Assembly (NCBI RefSeq): GCF_017573505.1 | Contig: NZ_JAGEOJ010000001.1 | Location: 620,001 to 684,000, forward strand | Direction: 5' to 3' | From: Actinomadura barringtoniae | Lineage (GTDB): Bacteria; Actinomycetota; Actinomycetes; Streptosporangiales; Streptosporangiaceae | Length of the DNA stretch: 64,000 nucleotides | In this document: piece by piece, positions 32,212 to 42,097 of the stretch | Numbering within the stretch: position 1 is the first letter of the stretch | Layout of the letters: the number at the start of each line of letters is the position of its first letter | Notes under the pieces: model-generated | What the model was told of the DNA's origin: nothing | Seen by the model: only the letters and a program-made list of their open reading frames with translations | The model's database searches: none | Made by a program: the position numbers and the translations under genes

Positions 32212-35200
32212 GTGAGCGGTGCGAAGGCTGGATTCTGGACGCACACTCTGGTCATGGCGCTGGCTTCGGCGGTCGTCCTCGCCTGTCCGGGCACCGGCAG
32301 AGCACTGCCCGCCGGTCACGCAGGCGGAACGATGCCCGCCGTTCACCCGGGCGGCGGACTGCCCGCCGGTCACGCGGGCGGCGCACTGCCCGCGGGCCAC
32401 CCAGGCGACGCGATACCTGCCGGTCACCCGGGCGGCGCACTGCCCGCCGGTCACCCGGGCGGCGCAATGCCCGCCGGTCACGCGGGCGGCGCACTGCCCG
32501 CCGTTCACCCGGGCGGCGCGCTGCCCGCCGGTCATGCGGGCGGAACGATCGCGGCCCGTCACTCTGGCAAGACCGTCCCTGCCGGACACGCGGGCGGGAC
32601 GATGGCCGCCGGTCGCGCCGGAGCCGCACGCGCTGAACTGCCGTTCCGCCAGCGCTTCGGCGAGACCGCACGCGGCGGCATGGCCCGGGCGGGCAACAGC
32701 GTCGTCAGCTGCTATCCCCCGGCCAGCAGCAAGTGCACGAGCCAGCGCGACGGCACGGGTGCCAACAATCTCCCGGCCACCTTTCTCGACGTCGACAGCG
32801 ACGGCTCGACGTTCAACTCCAGCACCGCCGACCTGTCGATGCCGGCCGGAGCCACGGTGAAACTGGCCAGGCTTTACTGGGGCGGCCGATCCGAGACCAA
32901 CGACAGCACGCCCGGTCTTCCGGCCGGCAACAAGACCGCTCCCGACTTCGCCGCGCGCGGAACGGTGAAGCTCAAGACGCCCGGCGGGTCGTACCAGGAC
33001 GTCACTGCGGCCGCCGCGGACATGGGCCAGACCAACACCGACAGCGCCTACGCGGGCGACGCCTACGGCGCCTCGGCCGACGTCACCTCGCTCGTCGCGG
33101 CCGCCGGAGCGGGCACCTACACCGCCGCCGACGTGCAGACCGCGCGAGGCTCGGACGGTCTGGGCGCGTTCGGCGGCTGGAGCCTGGTGGTCGTCTACGA
33201 GGACGCCGGGTCCCCGCTGCGCAACCTCACCCTCTACGACGGCTACCTCTACCAGGAGTCCAGCGACCCGCCGACCACCGGCACCGTCAGCGGATTCCAG
33301 ACCCCCACCAACGGAACGGTCCACGCACTCCTCGGCGAGATCGTCTACGACGGCGACAGCGGCATCGAGGGGGACTACACGCGGGTCAAGACGACCAACG
33401 GGCCGCAGACCACCCTGAGCGACGCCGCACACCCCGCCAACGACTTCTTCAACTCGGCGGTCGCCACGCTCGGCGCCAACGAGACGGCCCGTGACCCCTC
33501 CTACTCCAACAACCTCGGCTACGACTCCAGCGTCATCGACGCCTCATCGGCCTTCCGGAACGGCGACACCGACGCCACGTTCTCGATCGGCACCAGCGGC
33601 GACACCTACTGGCCGCACGCGCTGTACTCCCAGATCGACCTGAACGAACCGAAGATCGACCTGACCAAGTCGGCGGCGGTGGTCGGCGGCGGCCCGGCTC
33701 AGCCCGGCGCCGAGGTGGAGTACACCATCAACGCCGAGAGCAAGGGTCCCGACGACGCGGTCGAGAGCGTGCTGACCGATTCGGTCCCGGCCGGGACGAC
33801 CTACGTTCCGGGCTCGCTCAAGGTCGCCTCGGGCGCGAACGCGGGCGACAAGACCGACGCGTCCGGCGACGATCAGGGCGAGGTGGCCGGCGGCAAGGAC
33901 ATCACCGTACGGCTCGGGTCGGGGGCAGACGCGACCAAGGGCGGCACGCTGGCCGTCGGCGACACGACCTCGGTGACGTTCCGGGTCAAGCTGAACAACG
34001 AGAGCGCGGGGACCACGGTCACCAACACCGCCACGGTCGAGTACGGCGGCGCCGACTACCCGTCCGAGCGCACCAAGACCACCGCGGACGCCAAGACGCC
34101 GGTCGCCAAGGTGCAGATCGCCAAGACCGCGTCGCCCAGGAACCCGCTGCCCGGGGACAAGGTCACCTACACGGTCAAGGTCAGCAACCCGACGGACGTC
34201 GACTACAACGGCGTCGACTTCACCGACGACCTCACCAAGGTCCTCGACGACGCCACGTACGACAACGACGCCACCGCCAGCTCCGGGACGGTGGGCTACA
34301 CCGCGCCCAAGGTCACGTGGAACGGCGACGTCCCGGCGAAGTCGACCGTGACCGTCACCTATTCGGTCACGGTCAAGGATCCGCCGACCGGCGACCTGGT
34401 GATGACCAACGCCGTCACCTCCACGACGCCCGAGACCAACTGCACCCCGGCCGCCGACGGGAGCCCGCCGACGGACCCGGCCTGTTCCACCTCACAGAAC
34501 ATTCCGAAGCTCCAGGTCAAGAAGACCTCGACGCCGGACGAGCCCAAGCCCGGCGAGAAGGTCACCTACAAGGTCACCGTGGAGAACGTCGGCAAGGCCG
34601 ACTATCCGGGCGCTTCCTTCACCGACGACCTGACCGCGGTGCTGGACGACGCCACGTACGACAACGACGGCACCGCGGACAAGGGGACGGTCAGTTACGC
34701 CGCGCCCAAGCTCACGTGGACCGGTGATCTGAAGGTCGGCGAGACGGCGACGGTCACCTACTCGGTGACGGTCAAGGACCCGCCGACCGGCGACCAGACC
34801 ATGACCAACGCCGTCGTGGCGTCCGGCTCGAACTGCGTGGACGGCAAGGAGGCGGATTGCCACAACGTCCACCCCGTTCCGAAGCTCACGGTGAAGAAGG
34901 TGGCCGCGCCGACCGACCCGCTGCCGGGCGGCAAGGTCACGTACACGGTCACGATCGCCAACAACAGCAAGGCCGACTACCTGGACGCCACGCTCACCGA
35001 CGACCTGACCGGTGTCCTGGACGACGCCACCTACAACAACGACGCCACCGCCGACTCCGGCACCACGTCCTACGCCGAGCCCAAGCTCACCTGGAACGGC
35101 GACGTGGCCCAGGGCCAGACCGTCACGATCACCTACTCGGTCACGGTGAAGAGCCCGCCGGGCGGTGACGACGTTCTCAAGAACGCCGTCGTGGTGCCCG

Positions 35201-36942
35201 GGTCCAACTGCGCGGACGGCAAGGATCCCGACTGCGGCACCGTCGTCCCCGTTCCGGAGCTGAAGGTGCGCAAGACGGCCTCGCCCAAGGTGGCCAAGCC
35301 GGGCGAGACGGTCACGTACACGACGACCGTGGAGAACGTCGGCCAGGCCGACTACCCGGGCGCCAGTCTCACCGACGACCTGACAGGCGTCCTGGACGAC
35401 GCCACGTACGACAAGGACGCCTCGGCCGACTCCGGCACCGTCTCCTACGCCGAACCCAAGCTCACCTGGAACGGAGACGTCGCCAAGGGGCAGACCGTCA
35501 CCATCACCTACTCGGTCACCCTGAACGACCCCACCACCGGGGACGGCATCCTCAAGAACGCCGTCGTTTCGCCGGGGTCCAACTGCATCCTGGGCACCGA
35601 GCCGGCCTGCCACACCATCAACCCGGAACCGACGATCGAGTTCACCAAGAAGGCGTCTCCGCAGAATCCCGCGCCGGGCGGCACGGTGAAGTACACGATC
35701 ACGGTCACCAACCCCGGCCGGATCATCTACACCGGGGCGTCCTTCACCGACGACCTCACCGGCACGCTGGACGACGCGACGTACAACAACGACGCCACCG
35801 CCACGGGGGGCACGGCCTCGTACGCCGCGCCGGTCCTGAGCTGGCAGGGCAACGTGCGGGCCGGTCAGACGGTCACCATCACCTACAGCGTCACCCTGAA
35901 GCAGCCCGCGACCGGTGACGGCAGGCTGACCAACGCCGTCGTCTCCGACAACCCGGGCGGCAACTGCCCGCCCGGCTCCACGGACCCGCGCTGCAACGCG
36001 GTCGTGCCGGTCCCCGACACCGACTTCGGCGACGCGCCCGACAGCTACAAGACCAAGTACGCCAGCGGCGGCCCGTACCACTGGCTCACCAAGGGCCTGA
36101 CCCTGGGCACCACCTCGACCGCTGAACGGGACGCCCCGGACAGGCTCGACGGCACGAGTGACGGCGGGGAGGACGCGGTCCGCGGCCACGACCCGCTGAT
36201 CAAGGGCGACACCTCGTTCGCGCAGGACGTCGCGGTGCGCAACACCACCCGCAGGCCCGCCCTGCTCGCCGCCTGGATCGACTTCAACCGGAGCGGCACG
36301 TTCGAGCCGGGCGAACTCGCGACGAGCCGGGTCCCCGCAGGGGCCACCAAGGCACGGCTGTCCTGGTCGAAGATCTCGGTCCCGGCCGCCGGTCTGACCT
36401 ACGCCCGGGCCCGCCTGTACGGGGACCCGACCCGGCTCGGCGGCTACCGCATGGCCGCGCCCAAGCCGGGCCCGGCGGGCTACGGCGGACGCGGCGAGGT
36501 CGAGGACTACCCGCTCACCATCCGGCCGGGCACCCCGAAGCTGCACGTGGTCAAGACCTCCAGCGCCGGGAAGACCGTCAAGCCGGGCAGCCGGGTCCGC
36601 TACACGCTCACGATCAAGAACGTGGGCAACGCCGCGTTCACCAGTGCGAACCCGGCCGTCGTCACCGACGATCTCAGCGGCGTCCTCGACGACGCCCGCT
36701 ACGACAACGACGCCAGGGCCAGCGCGCCGACCGTGAGCTACAAGCGGCCCAAGGTCACCTGGCGAGGCCCGCTGGCCGTGGGCGCGACGGTGACCGTCAC
36801 CTACTCGGTCACCGTCCGCAAGAAGCCCCACGGCGACACCGTCCTCAGGAACACGGTCGTCGCGCCGAACTCCAACTGCCAGGCAGACGCCTCCGGCAAG
36901 GGCTGCGGAACCCGCACCAGGGTCCGCTTCCACCAGAAGTAG
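32212..36942 (+). CDS. Giant secreted protein with His-rich repeats, DUF11-like modules and GEVED domain
   Basis: 1576 aa. Signal peptide (about 1-30). Residues 31-138 are twelve 9-residue repeats, mostly of the form x-L-P-A-G-H-x-G-G. Then an N-terminal domain to about 480, a DUF11-like module (about 483-635), five tandem modules of roughly 122 residues starting near 636, 766, 892, 1014 and 1138, a GEVED domain (about 1271-1431) and a last module. Six copies of DDL-x-x-x-LDDA-x-Y are seen. No sortase signal or membrane tail. The GTG at 32212 has GGGGAG eight bases upstream; the GTG at 32203 overlaps that site. Probably a long fibrous surface protein. Confidence 0.87.
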   Translation: MSGAKAGFWTHTLVMALASAVVLACPGTGRALPAGHAGGTMPAVHPGGGLPAGHAGGALPAGHPGDAIPAGHPGGALPAGHPGGAMPAGHAGGALPAVHPGGALPAGHAGGTIAARHSGKTVPAGHAGGTMAAGRAGAARAELPFRQRFGETARGGMARAGNSVVSCYPPASSKCTSQRDGTGANNLPATFLDVDSDGSTFNSSTADLSMPAGATVKLARLYWGGRSETNDSTPGLPAGNKTAPDFAARGTVKLKTPGGSYQDVTAAAADMGQTNTDSAYAGDAYGASADVTSLVAAAGAGTYTAADVQTARGSDGLGAFGGWSLVVVYEDAGSPLRNLTLYDGYLYQESSDPPTTGTVSGFQTPTNGTVHALLGEIVYDGDSGIEGDYTRVKTTNGPQTTLSDAAHPANDFFNSAVATLGANETARDPSYSNNLGYDSSVIDASSAFRNGDTDATFSIGTSGDTYWPHALYSQIDLNEPKIDLTKSAAVVGGGPAQPGAEVEYTINAESKGPDDAVESVLTDSVPAGTTYVPGSLKVASGANAGDKTDASGDDQGEVAGGKDITVRLGSGADATKGGTLAVGDTTSVTFRVKLNNESAGTTVTNTATVEYGGADYPSERTKTTADAKTPVAKVQIAKTASPRNPLPGDKVTYTVKVSNPTDVDYNGVDFTDDLTKVLDDATYDNDATASSGTVGYTAPKVTWNGDVPAKSTVTVTYSVTVKDPPTGDLVMTNAVTSTTPETNCTPAADGSPPTDPACSTSQNIPKLQVKKTSTPDEPKPGEKVTYKVTVENVGKADYPGASFTDDLTAVLDDATYDNDGTADKGTVSYAAPKLTWTGDLKVGETATVTYSVTVKDPPTGDQTMTNAVVASGSNCVDGKEADCHNVHPVPKLTVKKVAAPTDPLPGGKVTYTVTIANNSKADYLDATLTDDLTGVLDDATYNNDATADSGTTSYAEPKLTWNGDVAQGQTVTITYSVTVKSPPGGDDVLKNAVVVPGSNCADGKDPDCGTVVPVPELKVRKTASPKVAKPGETVTYTTTVENVGQADYPGASLTDDLTGVLDDATYDKDASADSGTVSYAEPKLTWNGDVAKGQTVTITYSVTLNDPTTGDGILKNAVVSPGSNCILGTEPACHTINPEPTIEFTKKASPQNPAPGGTVKYTITVTNPGRIIYTGASFTDDLTGTLDDATYNNDATATGGTASYAAPVLSWQGNVRAGQTVTITYSVTLKQPATGDGRLTNAVVSDNPGGNCPPGSTDPRCNAVVPVPDTDFGDAPDSYKTKYASGGPYHWLTKGLTLGTTSTAERDAPDRLDGTSDGGEDAVRGHDPLIKGDTSFAQDVAVRNTTRRPALLAAWIDFNRSGTFEPGELATSRVPAGATKARLSWSKISVPAAGLTYARARLYGDPTRLGGYRMAAPKPGPAGYGGRGEVEDYPLTIRPGTPKLHVVKTSSAGKTVKPGSRVRYTLTIKNVGNAAFTSANPAVVTDDLSGVLDDARYDNDARASAPTVSYKRPKVTWRGPLAVGATVTVTYSVTVRKKPHGDTVLRNTVVAPNSNCQADASGKGCGTRTRVRFHQK
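32302..32625 (+). repeat. 27-bp minisatellite encoding a histidine-containing 9-residue repeat (x12)
   Basis: Twelve units follow the signal peptide, with consensus x-(L/M)-P-A-(G/V)-H-(A/P)-G-G; the last three units are most diverged (for example TIAARHSGK). One histidine per unit in all but the last. Confidence 0.9.
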
Positions 36943-36963
36943 GCGAGCGCAAAGGAACCAGAA

Positions 36964-37530
36964 TCACTGGGGGTACTCGCCTGGGCTGTTCCAGTACCAG
37001 TAGCCCTGGGCGGCGCCCGGGTGCGGGAGGCGGGGCGGTTGGGCCGTTCGGTATTCGAAGTGCCACCACTCGTTGTCGTAGACGCGGTAGAGGCCGTACC
37101 GGGCGCCGAACTGTTCGAGCCACCGGGCGCCCTCGGCGGGGCGGACATCGAGGGCGAGGCCCCGGACGTGGCTGGACTCGTCCGGGGGGAGGACCCGGCG
37201 GCGGGCTCTCAGCACCGAGCCGGTGCGGCGCACCTCCTCGGTGAAGATCCGGTACTGCTCCGCCGCGTCGCGGTGGCCTGAGGTGAGGCCGATCAGCTGG
37301 CCGTCGCGCCAGAACGCCTCGGCCCGCGCATGGGTGAATGCGGCCAGCGTCGCCGGGGCCAGCCCGCTGAGGTCTTCGGCGGGGAAGCGCAGGCCGAGCG
37401 CCCACTGGCAGGCCACGAAGCGGGCCCGGCCCGGTGCTCGGCAGCAGGCGATCGGCATCAGGAGCAGGGCGATGAAGCGGGTGGCCGCCGCGAGGAGGTG
37501 CGCCTTGATCGTCAAGCGTGGATTCGCCAT
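36964..37530 (-). CDS. M15-family (VanY-like) D-Ala-D-Ala carboxypeptidase
   Basis: 188 aa. N-terminal hydrophobic segment (about 8-30) as anchor or signal. Peptidase motifs: LTSGHRDAAEQYRIF, zinc-binding SSHVRGLALDV (S-x-H-x-x-G-x-A-x-D) and EWWHFEY carrying the catalytic Glu and third ligand. It should trim peptidoglycan stem peptides outside the membrane. Its ATG lies two bases after the stop of the ABC permease, making it the last gene of the envelope operon. It is convergent with the giant DUF11-like protein. Confidence 0.88.
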   Translation of the reverse strand: MANPRLTIKAHLLAAATRFIALLLMPIACCRAPGRARFVACQWALGLRFPAEDLSGLAPATLAAFTHARAEAFWRDGQLIGLTSGHRDAAEQYRIFTEEVRRTGSVLRARRRVLPPDESSHVRGLALDVRPAEGARWLEQFGARYGLYRVYDNEWWHFEYRTAQPPRLPHPGAAQGYWYWNSPGEYPQ

Positions 37531-37532
37531 GG

Positions 37533-38768
37533 TCAGGCCGTGCGCAGGGCCTCGGTCGGCGACAGCCTGGCGGCGCGCAGGGCGGGCATCAGGCCGGCGA
37601 TCGCGCCGATGAGGACGGCCGAGCCGATGCCGCCCGCCCATGCCTCGGCGGGGATGACGACCGTCCAGCCCTTGACCCCGGCGTACACCGCCGTCGCCAC
37701 GGCGCCGCAGGCCACGCCGATCGCGCCGCCGATGACCGCCAGCATGATCGCCTCCGCCAGGAACTGGCTGCGGATCTGGCCCTTGGTCGCCCCGAGCGCG
37801 CGGCGCAGGCCGATCTCGGAGCGGCGTTCGAGGACGGAGATGATCATGATGTTGGCCACGCCGACCGCGCCGACGATCAGAGCCACCACGCCGAGCCCGA
37901 GGAACAGGCTGTTGAACGCTCCCTTCGCGGCGGCACGGGCGGTGAGCGCGTCGGAGGGCTGGCTCACGTCGACCTCGTTCGGGTGCTCGGGGTTCGCGGT
38001 GCGCGCGAGCGCCGCCTGCACCTGGTCGACCGCGTCGGTCTTCGCCCGTATGTAGATCATGGTCGGCGGGCCGTCCGCCGCCTTGCCGCGGGACATGGTC
38101 GTGTAGCCGAGGTAGCGCCGCGCCGCGGGATACCCGACCAGGGCGCTCGAGTCGATCTCCGGCGCGAGCGTCGCGGGACTAAGGATCCCGGCGACGTAGA
38201 ACCACTGGCCGCCCAGCCACACGCGCTGACCCGGATAGACGCGGCTGAACCCGAGGCGGCTCGCGGCCGCCGCGCCGAGCACGACGGTCGGCTGCGTCGC
38301 CGTCGCCTCGTTCAGCCAGCGGCCGTGGGCGACGCCGGCGCCCGCGACCTGCGGCAGGTTCAGGCTCGTCGCCTGGACCGACAGCCCGTTGGTGTTGATC
38401 GAGGGGATCAGCGGGCTCCGGTACGCCTTGGCGCCGTCGATCGTGCCGGTGTGCGCGACCTGCTCGACGGACCCGAGCCGCGACACCCGGTCGGGCGCCG
38501 CGACCGGCATGACCGCCGCCTCCTGGGTAAAGCTCTGGCCGGTCTTGACGGTCAGCAGGTTCGTGCCGAGCTTGTCGATCTCGGCCAGCAGGCCCGCCTG
38601 GGACGAGGACGACAGGCCGAGGACAGCGACGATCGCCGTGGTGCCGATCGCGATCCCGAGCGCGGACAGCGCCGCCCGCAGCGGCCGGGCGCGCAGCCCG
38701 GTGCTCGCCACCCGGGCCTGGTCGCCGGGGCGCAGGCGCGCCGGTACGAGGTGAGCCGGAACGCTCAT
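37533..38768 (-). CDS. MacB-like ABC transporter permease (FtsX family)
   Basis: 411 aa. First membrane helix at about 31-55 (ALSALGIAIGTTAIVAVLGLSS), a large periplasm-type extracellular domain, then three C-terminal helices (FLGLGVVALIVGAVGVANIMII, EAIMLAVIGGAIGVACGAVAT and a last near 370-395) with the FtsX signature SVLERRSEIGLRRALGATKGQI. It couples ATP hydrolysis to movement of its outer domain, for export or signalling. One base separates it from the ATPase gene. MacB-type permeases work with a MacA-like adaptor, present two genes upstream. Confidence 0.9.
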   Translation of the reverse strand: MSVPAHLVPARLRPGDQARVASTGLRARPLRAALSALGIAIGTTAIVAVLGLSSSSQAGLLAEIDKLGTNLLTVKTGQSFTQEAAVMPVAAPDRVSRLGSVEQVAHTGTIDGAKAYRSPLIPSINTNGLSVQATSLNLPQVAGAGVAHGRWLNEATATQPTVVLGAAAASRLGFSRVYPGQRVWLGGQWFYVAGILSPATLAPEIDSSALVGYPAARRYLGYTTMSRGKAADGPPTMIYIRAKTDAVDQVQAALARTANPEHPNEVDVSQPSDALTARAAAKGAFNSLFLGLGVVALIVGAVGVANIMIISVLERRSEIGLRRALGATKGQIRSQFLAEAIMLAVIGGAIGVACGAVATAVYAGVKGWTVVIPAEAWAGGIGSAVLIGAIAGLMPALRAARLSPTEALRTA

Positions 38769-38769
38769 G

Positions 38770-39525
38770 TCAGTCCACCTCTCCCGAGCCGCCGCGTGGG
38801 GCCGAACCGGCGAGCGCGCCCGCGGTCTCGTCGGAGATGATCCGGCCGTCCAGGACGTGCATCCGGCGCGGCAGGCGCGCGGCCAGGTCCCCGTCGTGGG
38901 TGATCATGATGATCGTCGTGCCCGCGGCGTTGAGCTCCCGCAGCAGGTCGAGGATCGAGGCGCCCGTGGCGCTGTCGAGGTTGCCGGTCGGCTCGTCCGC
39001 CAGGACGATCGCGGGCCTGCCGACCAGCGCGCGGGCGATGGCCACGCGCTGGCGCTCGCCACCGGACATCTTGGTGGGACGGAAGTCGCCGCGATGCTTG
39101 AGCCCGACCCGGTCGAGCGCCTCGGCGGCACGGCGCCGCCGTTCGCCGACCTCGACGCCCGCGTACAGCAGGCCGTCCGCGACGTTCTCCAGGGCGGTGG
39201 AGTGCTCGGCCAGGAAGAACTGCTGGAAGACGAACCCGATGCTGCGGGCTCGCAGCGCCGCGAGCTGCCGGTCGCCGAGCTTGGCCGCGTCCACCCCGTC
39301 GATCCGGACCACGCCGTCGGTGGGCCGTTCCAGCGTCCCCATGACGTGCAGCAACGTCGTCTTGCCCGACCCGGACGGCCCGACGATCGCGGCCAGTTCG
39401 CCGTGCCGGACGGTGAAGCTCACGCCGCGCAGCGCACGGACGGGCGACTGGCCCCCGTAGGTCTTGGTGACGCCGTCCAGCTCCAGCGCGGGAGCCCGGC
39501 CGTCGTCATCGTGAAGCGTGCTCAT
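38770..39525 (-). CDS. MacB/LolD-type ABC transporter ATP-binding protein
   Basis: 251 aa. Walker [13 protein letters not shown]-loop VFQQFFL, signature [15 protein letters not shown], Walker [15 protein letters not shown]-loop ITHD. The start at 39525 overlaps the adaptor stop by four bases (ATGA). Partner of the adjacent FtsX-type permease. Confidence 0.93.
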   Translation of the reverse strand: MSTLHDDDGRAPALELDGVTKTYGGQSPVRALRGVSFTVRHGELAAIVGPSGSGKTTLLHVMGTLERPTDGVVRIDGVDAAKLGDRQLAALRARSIGFVFQQFFLAEHSTALENVADGLLYAGVEVGERRRRAAEALDRVGLKHRGDFRPTKMSGGERQRVAIARALVGRPAIVLADEPTGNLDSATGASILDLLRELNAAGTTIIMITHDGDLAARLPRRMHVLDGRIISDETAGALAGSAPRGGSGEVD

Positions 39526-40775
39526 GAGGCCGGCACCACCACTTGGTCGCCGGTGGACAGGCCCCCGGACACCTGAACGAGCCCGTTGTCGTTGTCGAAC
39601 ATGCCGAGCGTCACGGGCACCAGCCGGTGCGGACGGCCCGCCGCGCCTGCCACCTCGACGACGTAGCCGCCCCCGGCCCGGCCCATCAGCGCGGTGACCG
39701 GAACGATCAGCGCCTTCTCGACGCCGGCGGTCGTGATCTGCACCTGAACGGGGGCCTCGTCGAGCTTCCCCGCGTCCTTGGGGCGCTTGAGCGTGATGTA
39801 CACCGGGATCGTCGAGTTGGACGAGTCCTTGTCGCTGCTCTTGTCGGACCCGGACCCGGAACCGGACCCGGACCTGGCGACCGTTCCGATCCGGCTCACC
39901 TTGCCCGGGGTCGTCGTGTTGTCGGGAAGCGTGATCTGGGCACGGTCGCCGGTCTTGACCTGGGTCTGCTGGCCGGGATCGAGCTCCACCATCACCTGGC
40001 GCGTGGCCGTGGTGGTCTGCGCCATCTGCGCTCCCGCCGCCGCCCGCGTCCCGTCCTTGGCTATCGTCTTGGTCACCCGGAGCGGACCGGGCAGGAAGAC
40101 GGCGTCCCCGAGCTTCAGCTGCCCGGTCTGGTCGACGCCCAGGTCGTCCTGCAGCTCGGTGACCGCCGCCGCGGTCGCCCATCCGTAGTAGTACGAGTCG
40201 GGATCGAGCTCGGACTTCTCGGCGTACCCGAGCCTCACGAGGTTCTTGTTGAGGTCGCGCACCTCGCGGCCCTTGTCGCCCTCCTGCAGGGTGCGGTACG
40301 CGGGCGTGCGGCCGCAGATCAGCACCACCGGCTTCTCGTCCACCCGGTAGAGGGTCTTGCCGCAGCCGATCTCCTTGCCCTCGCCGGGGACCCAGGTGTA
40401 GATGCCCTTGGCCTGGTTGATCACCGCGTACGGCGTCCCGTCGCCCTGGGCCGCGAACGACAGCGTCCCGCTCTGCGTCACCTGCGTGGACAGCGGTCCC
40501 TCCCGTACGGCCACCAGTGAGGTGCCATCGGCCGAGGCCGCGGGCCGGACGTCGTCGTCGCCGAACGGGTCGACCACGGCGACGACGACGCCCGCGGCGG
40601 CCAGCAGCACCAGGACCCCCACCCCGGCGATCACCTTCCGCCGCCCCCGCCGCCCGCGCCGCCGCGGCTTCCCGACTCCCAGACCCGCGTCCGGCTCCGG
40701 AACGCCCGAGCCAGGGCCCTCACCACGCTCACCACCGGACGTGCCAGAAGGCGCTTCGCTGACACCGGCGCTCAT
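39522..40775 (-). CDS. MacA/HlyD-like efflux adaptor with peptidoglycan-binding domain
   Basis: 417 aa. Cytoplasmic basic N-terminus ([12 protein letters not shown]), one membrane helix (about 48-70), then a peptidoglycan-binding_1 domain (about 165-225; [21 protein letters not shown]) inserted before the beta-barrel part ([35 protein letters not shown]). A low-complexity [19 protein letters not shown] loop lies near residue 295. It connects the ABC pump to the cell wall. The ATG overlaps the lipoprotein stop (ATGA). Confidence 0.87.
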   Translation of the reverse strand: MSAGVSEAPSGTSGGERGEGPGSGVPEPDAGLGVGKPRRRGRRGRRKVIAGVGVLVLLAAAGVVVAVVDPFGDDDVRPAASADGTSLVAVREGPLSTQVTQSGTLSFAAQGDGTPYAVINQAKGIYTWVPGEGKEIGCGKTLYRVDEKPVVLICGRTPAYRTLQEGDKGREVRDLNKNLVRLGYAEKSELDPDSYYYGWATAAAVTELQDDLGVDQTGQLKLGDAVFLPGPLRVTKTIAKDGTRAAAGAQMAQTTTATRQVMVELDPGQQTQVKTGDRAQITLPDNTTTPGKVSRIGTVARSGSGSGSGSDKSSDKDSSNSTIPVYITLKRPKDAGKLDEAPVQVQITTAGVEKALIVPVTALMGRAGGGYVVEVAGAAGRPHRLVPVTLGMFDNDNGLVQVSGGLSTGDQVVVPAS

Positions 40776-41296
40776 CCCCCACCGCCGGCGGGCCGCAGCG
40801 ACTGGCACTTCTGGTCGGCGGCCTTGAACTGCGGCGAGTCGGAATCGGCGTTACCGATGTCCAGCTTTCCGCCCTGCGGGTCGGGGAAATCAGACACCCC
40901 GTTCTGGCGCATGCACTTCGCGTACTTCAGCGCCTGGGCCTGAACGGCCGGGTCCAGCTTGGAGGGGGCCTTCCATTCCGGTGGCCGCACCGACTCGCAT
41001 TTCGCCGACGCGTTCTTGAACGACGGCGACTTGGGGTCGATCTTCCCCTTCGGCATGAGGAACTTGTCCCCGTCGATGGGGTCGGGCCAGTCCGGGACGC
41101 CGTTCTGGCGCATGCACTGCGCGAACTTCACATAGCGGTCGGTGCCCTTGCCTGCGGTACCGCCGCCCGCCGCCGCGGCGGTCGAACCGCTGGAAGAGGA
41201 GCCGTCCGACCCGCCGCAGGCCGCGAGCGCCGGCAGGAGGATCGAGAGTGCCGCCAGCGGCAGCACCAGGGCCCGTTTCGGCTTCACATTGGACAT
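40772..41296 (-). CDS. Lipoprotein with duplicated CMRQNGV motif
   Basis: 174 aa. Lipobox LAAC with Cys27 as lipidation site, a Ser/Gly/Ala linker, then two homologous segments of about 50 residues: KFAQCMRQNGVPDWPDP and KYAKCMRQNGVSDFPDP, each followed by a second cysteine (AKCES, DQKCQS). The paired cysteines probably form one disulfide per repeat. First gene of the envelope operon, overlapping the adaptor. Likely an external sensor or accessory subunit of the pump; no enzymatic motif. Confidence 0.85.
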   Translation of the reverse strand: MSNVKPKRALVLPLAALSILLPALAACGGSDGSSSSGSTAAAAGGGTAGKGTDRYVKFAQCMRQNGVPDWPDPIDGDKFLMPKGKIDPKSPSFKNASAKCESVRPPEWKAPSKLDPAVQAQALKYAKCMRQNGVSDFPDPQGGKLDIGNADSDSPQFKAADQKCQSLRPAGGGG

Positions 41297-41353
41297 GCAA
41301 TGGTCTCCTTCTCGTCTTTGTGTGGGCGATGGAGGCCATTTCTAGACAATGGG

Positions 41354-41396
41354 CGGTCACACCACGGTCAGTGCTCCTGTGACCGGGCTGTGACCG
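41354..41396. promoter_or_regulatory. Symmetric four-half-site operator for the two-component regulator
   Basis: CGGTCA at 41354 and 41365 and TGACCG at 41380 and 41391: two direct repeats at 11-bp pitch, mirrored about 41375. OmpR/PhoB-type regulators bind direct repeats at about this pitch. It lies between the divergent lipoprotein and regulator starts. Confidence 0.75.
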
Positions 41397-41422
41397 CGGC
41401 AGTGGTTAACCTGGGAAGCACG

Positions 41423-42097
41423 ATGAGAGTGCTGGTGGCGGAGGATCACGCAGAGCTCGCGGCGTCCGTGGCCAGAGTGCTGCGCCGTGAGGGAATGGCC
41501 GTCGACGTGGTCCATGACGGTGAGGCGGCCCTTGAACGGACCGGGCTGTTGGACTACGACGTGGTCGTGCTCGACCGGGACCTTCCCGGGGTGCACGGCG
41601 ACGAGGTGTGCCGGTCGCTGGTGAGCGGTACGCGCCGTACCCGCGTCCTGATGCTGACCGCGTCGGGCACGATCGCCGACCGGGTGTCGGGGCTGAGCCT
41701 GGGCGCCGACGACTACCTGCCCAAGCCGTTCGCGTACGCCGAGCTGGTGGCGCGGATCCGGGCGCTCGGCCGCCGGGCCCAGCCGGCGCTGCCGCCGGTC
41801 CTCGCCCACGGCGACCTGCGGCTGGACCCGTCGCAGCGGATCGCGACCCGCGCGGGGATGCGCCTGGCGCTGAGCCCGAAGGAGTTCGCGGTCCTGGAGT
41901 ACCTGCTCGGCGCGGGCGGCCGGGTCGTGTCCGCCGAGGAACTGCTGGAACGGGTGTGGGACGAGGCGGCCGACCCGTTCACGACCACCGTGAAGGCCAC
42001 GATGAACCGGCTGCGCTCCAAGCTCGGCCCGCCACCGGTGATCGAGACCGTCCAGCAGGGCGGCTACCGGATCGGCGGTGCCCATGCGGCCTCCTGA
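41423..42097 (+). CDS. OmpR-family response regulator
   Basis: 224 aa. Receiver with acidic pair E7-D8, phospho-acceptor D51 (VVVLDRDLPG), LTASG and KPF; C-terminal winged helix (about 125-220; LALSPKEFAVLEYLL, TVKATMNRLRSKLG, GGYRIGG). Start at 41423 has GGGAAG upstream. Overlaps the kinase gene by 14 bases. Likely controls the divergent lipoprotein/efflux/VanY-like operon and itself through the operator at 41354-41396. Confidence 0.93.
   Translation: MRVLVAEDHAELAASVARVLRREGMAVDVVHDGEAALERTGLLDYDVVVLDRDLPGVHGDEVCRSLVSGTRRTRVLMLTASGTIADRVSGLSLGADDYLPKPFAYAELVARIRALGRRAQPALPPVLAHGDLRLDPSQRIATRAGMRLALSPKEFAVLEYLLGAGGRVVSAEELLERVWDEAADPFTTTVKATMNRLRSKLGPPPVIETVQQGGYRIGGAHAAS

Noticed and set aside
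34492..36933. 813-residue minus-strand open frame under the giant secreted gene
   Set aside because: Repetitive only because it mirrors the module repeats of the plus-strand gene.
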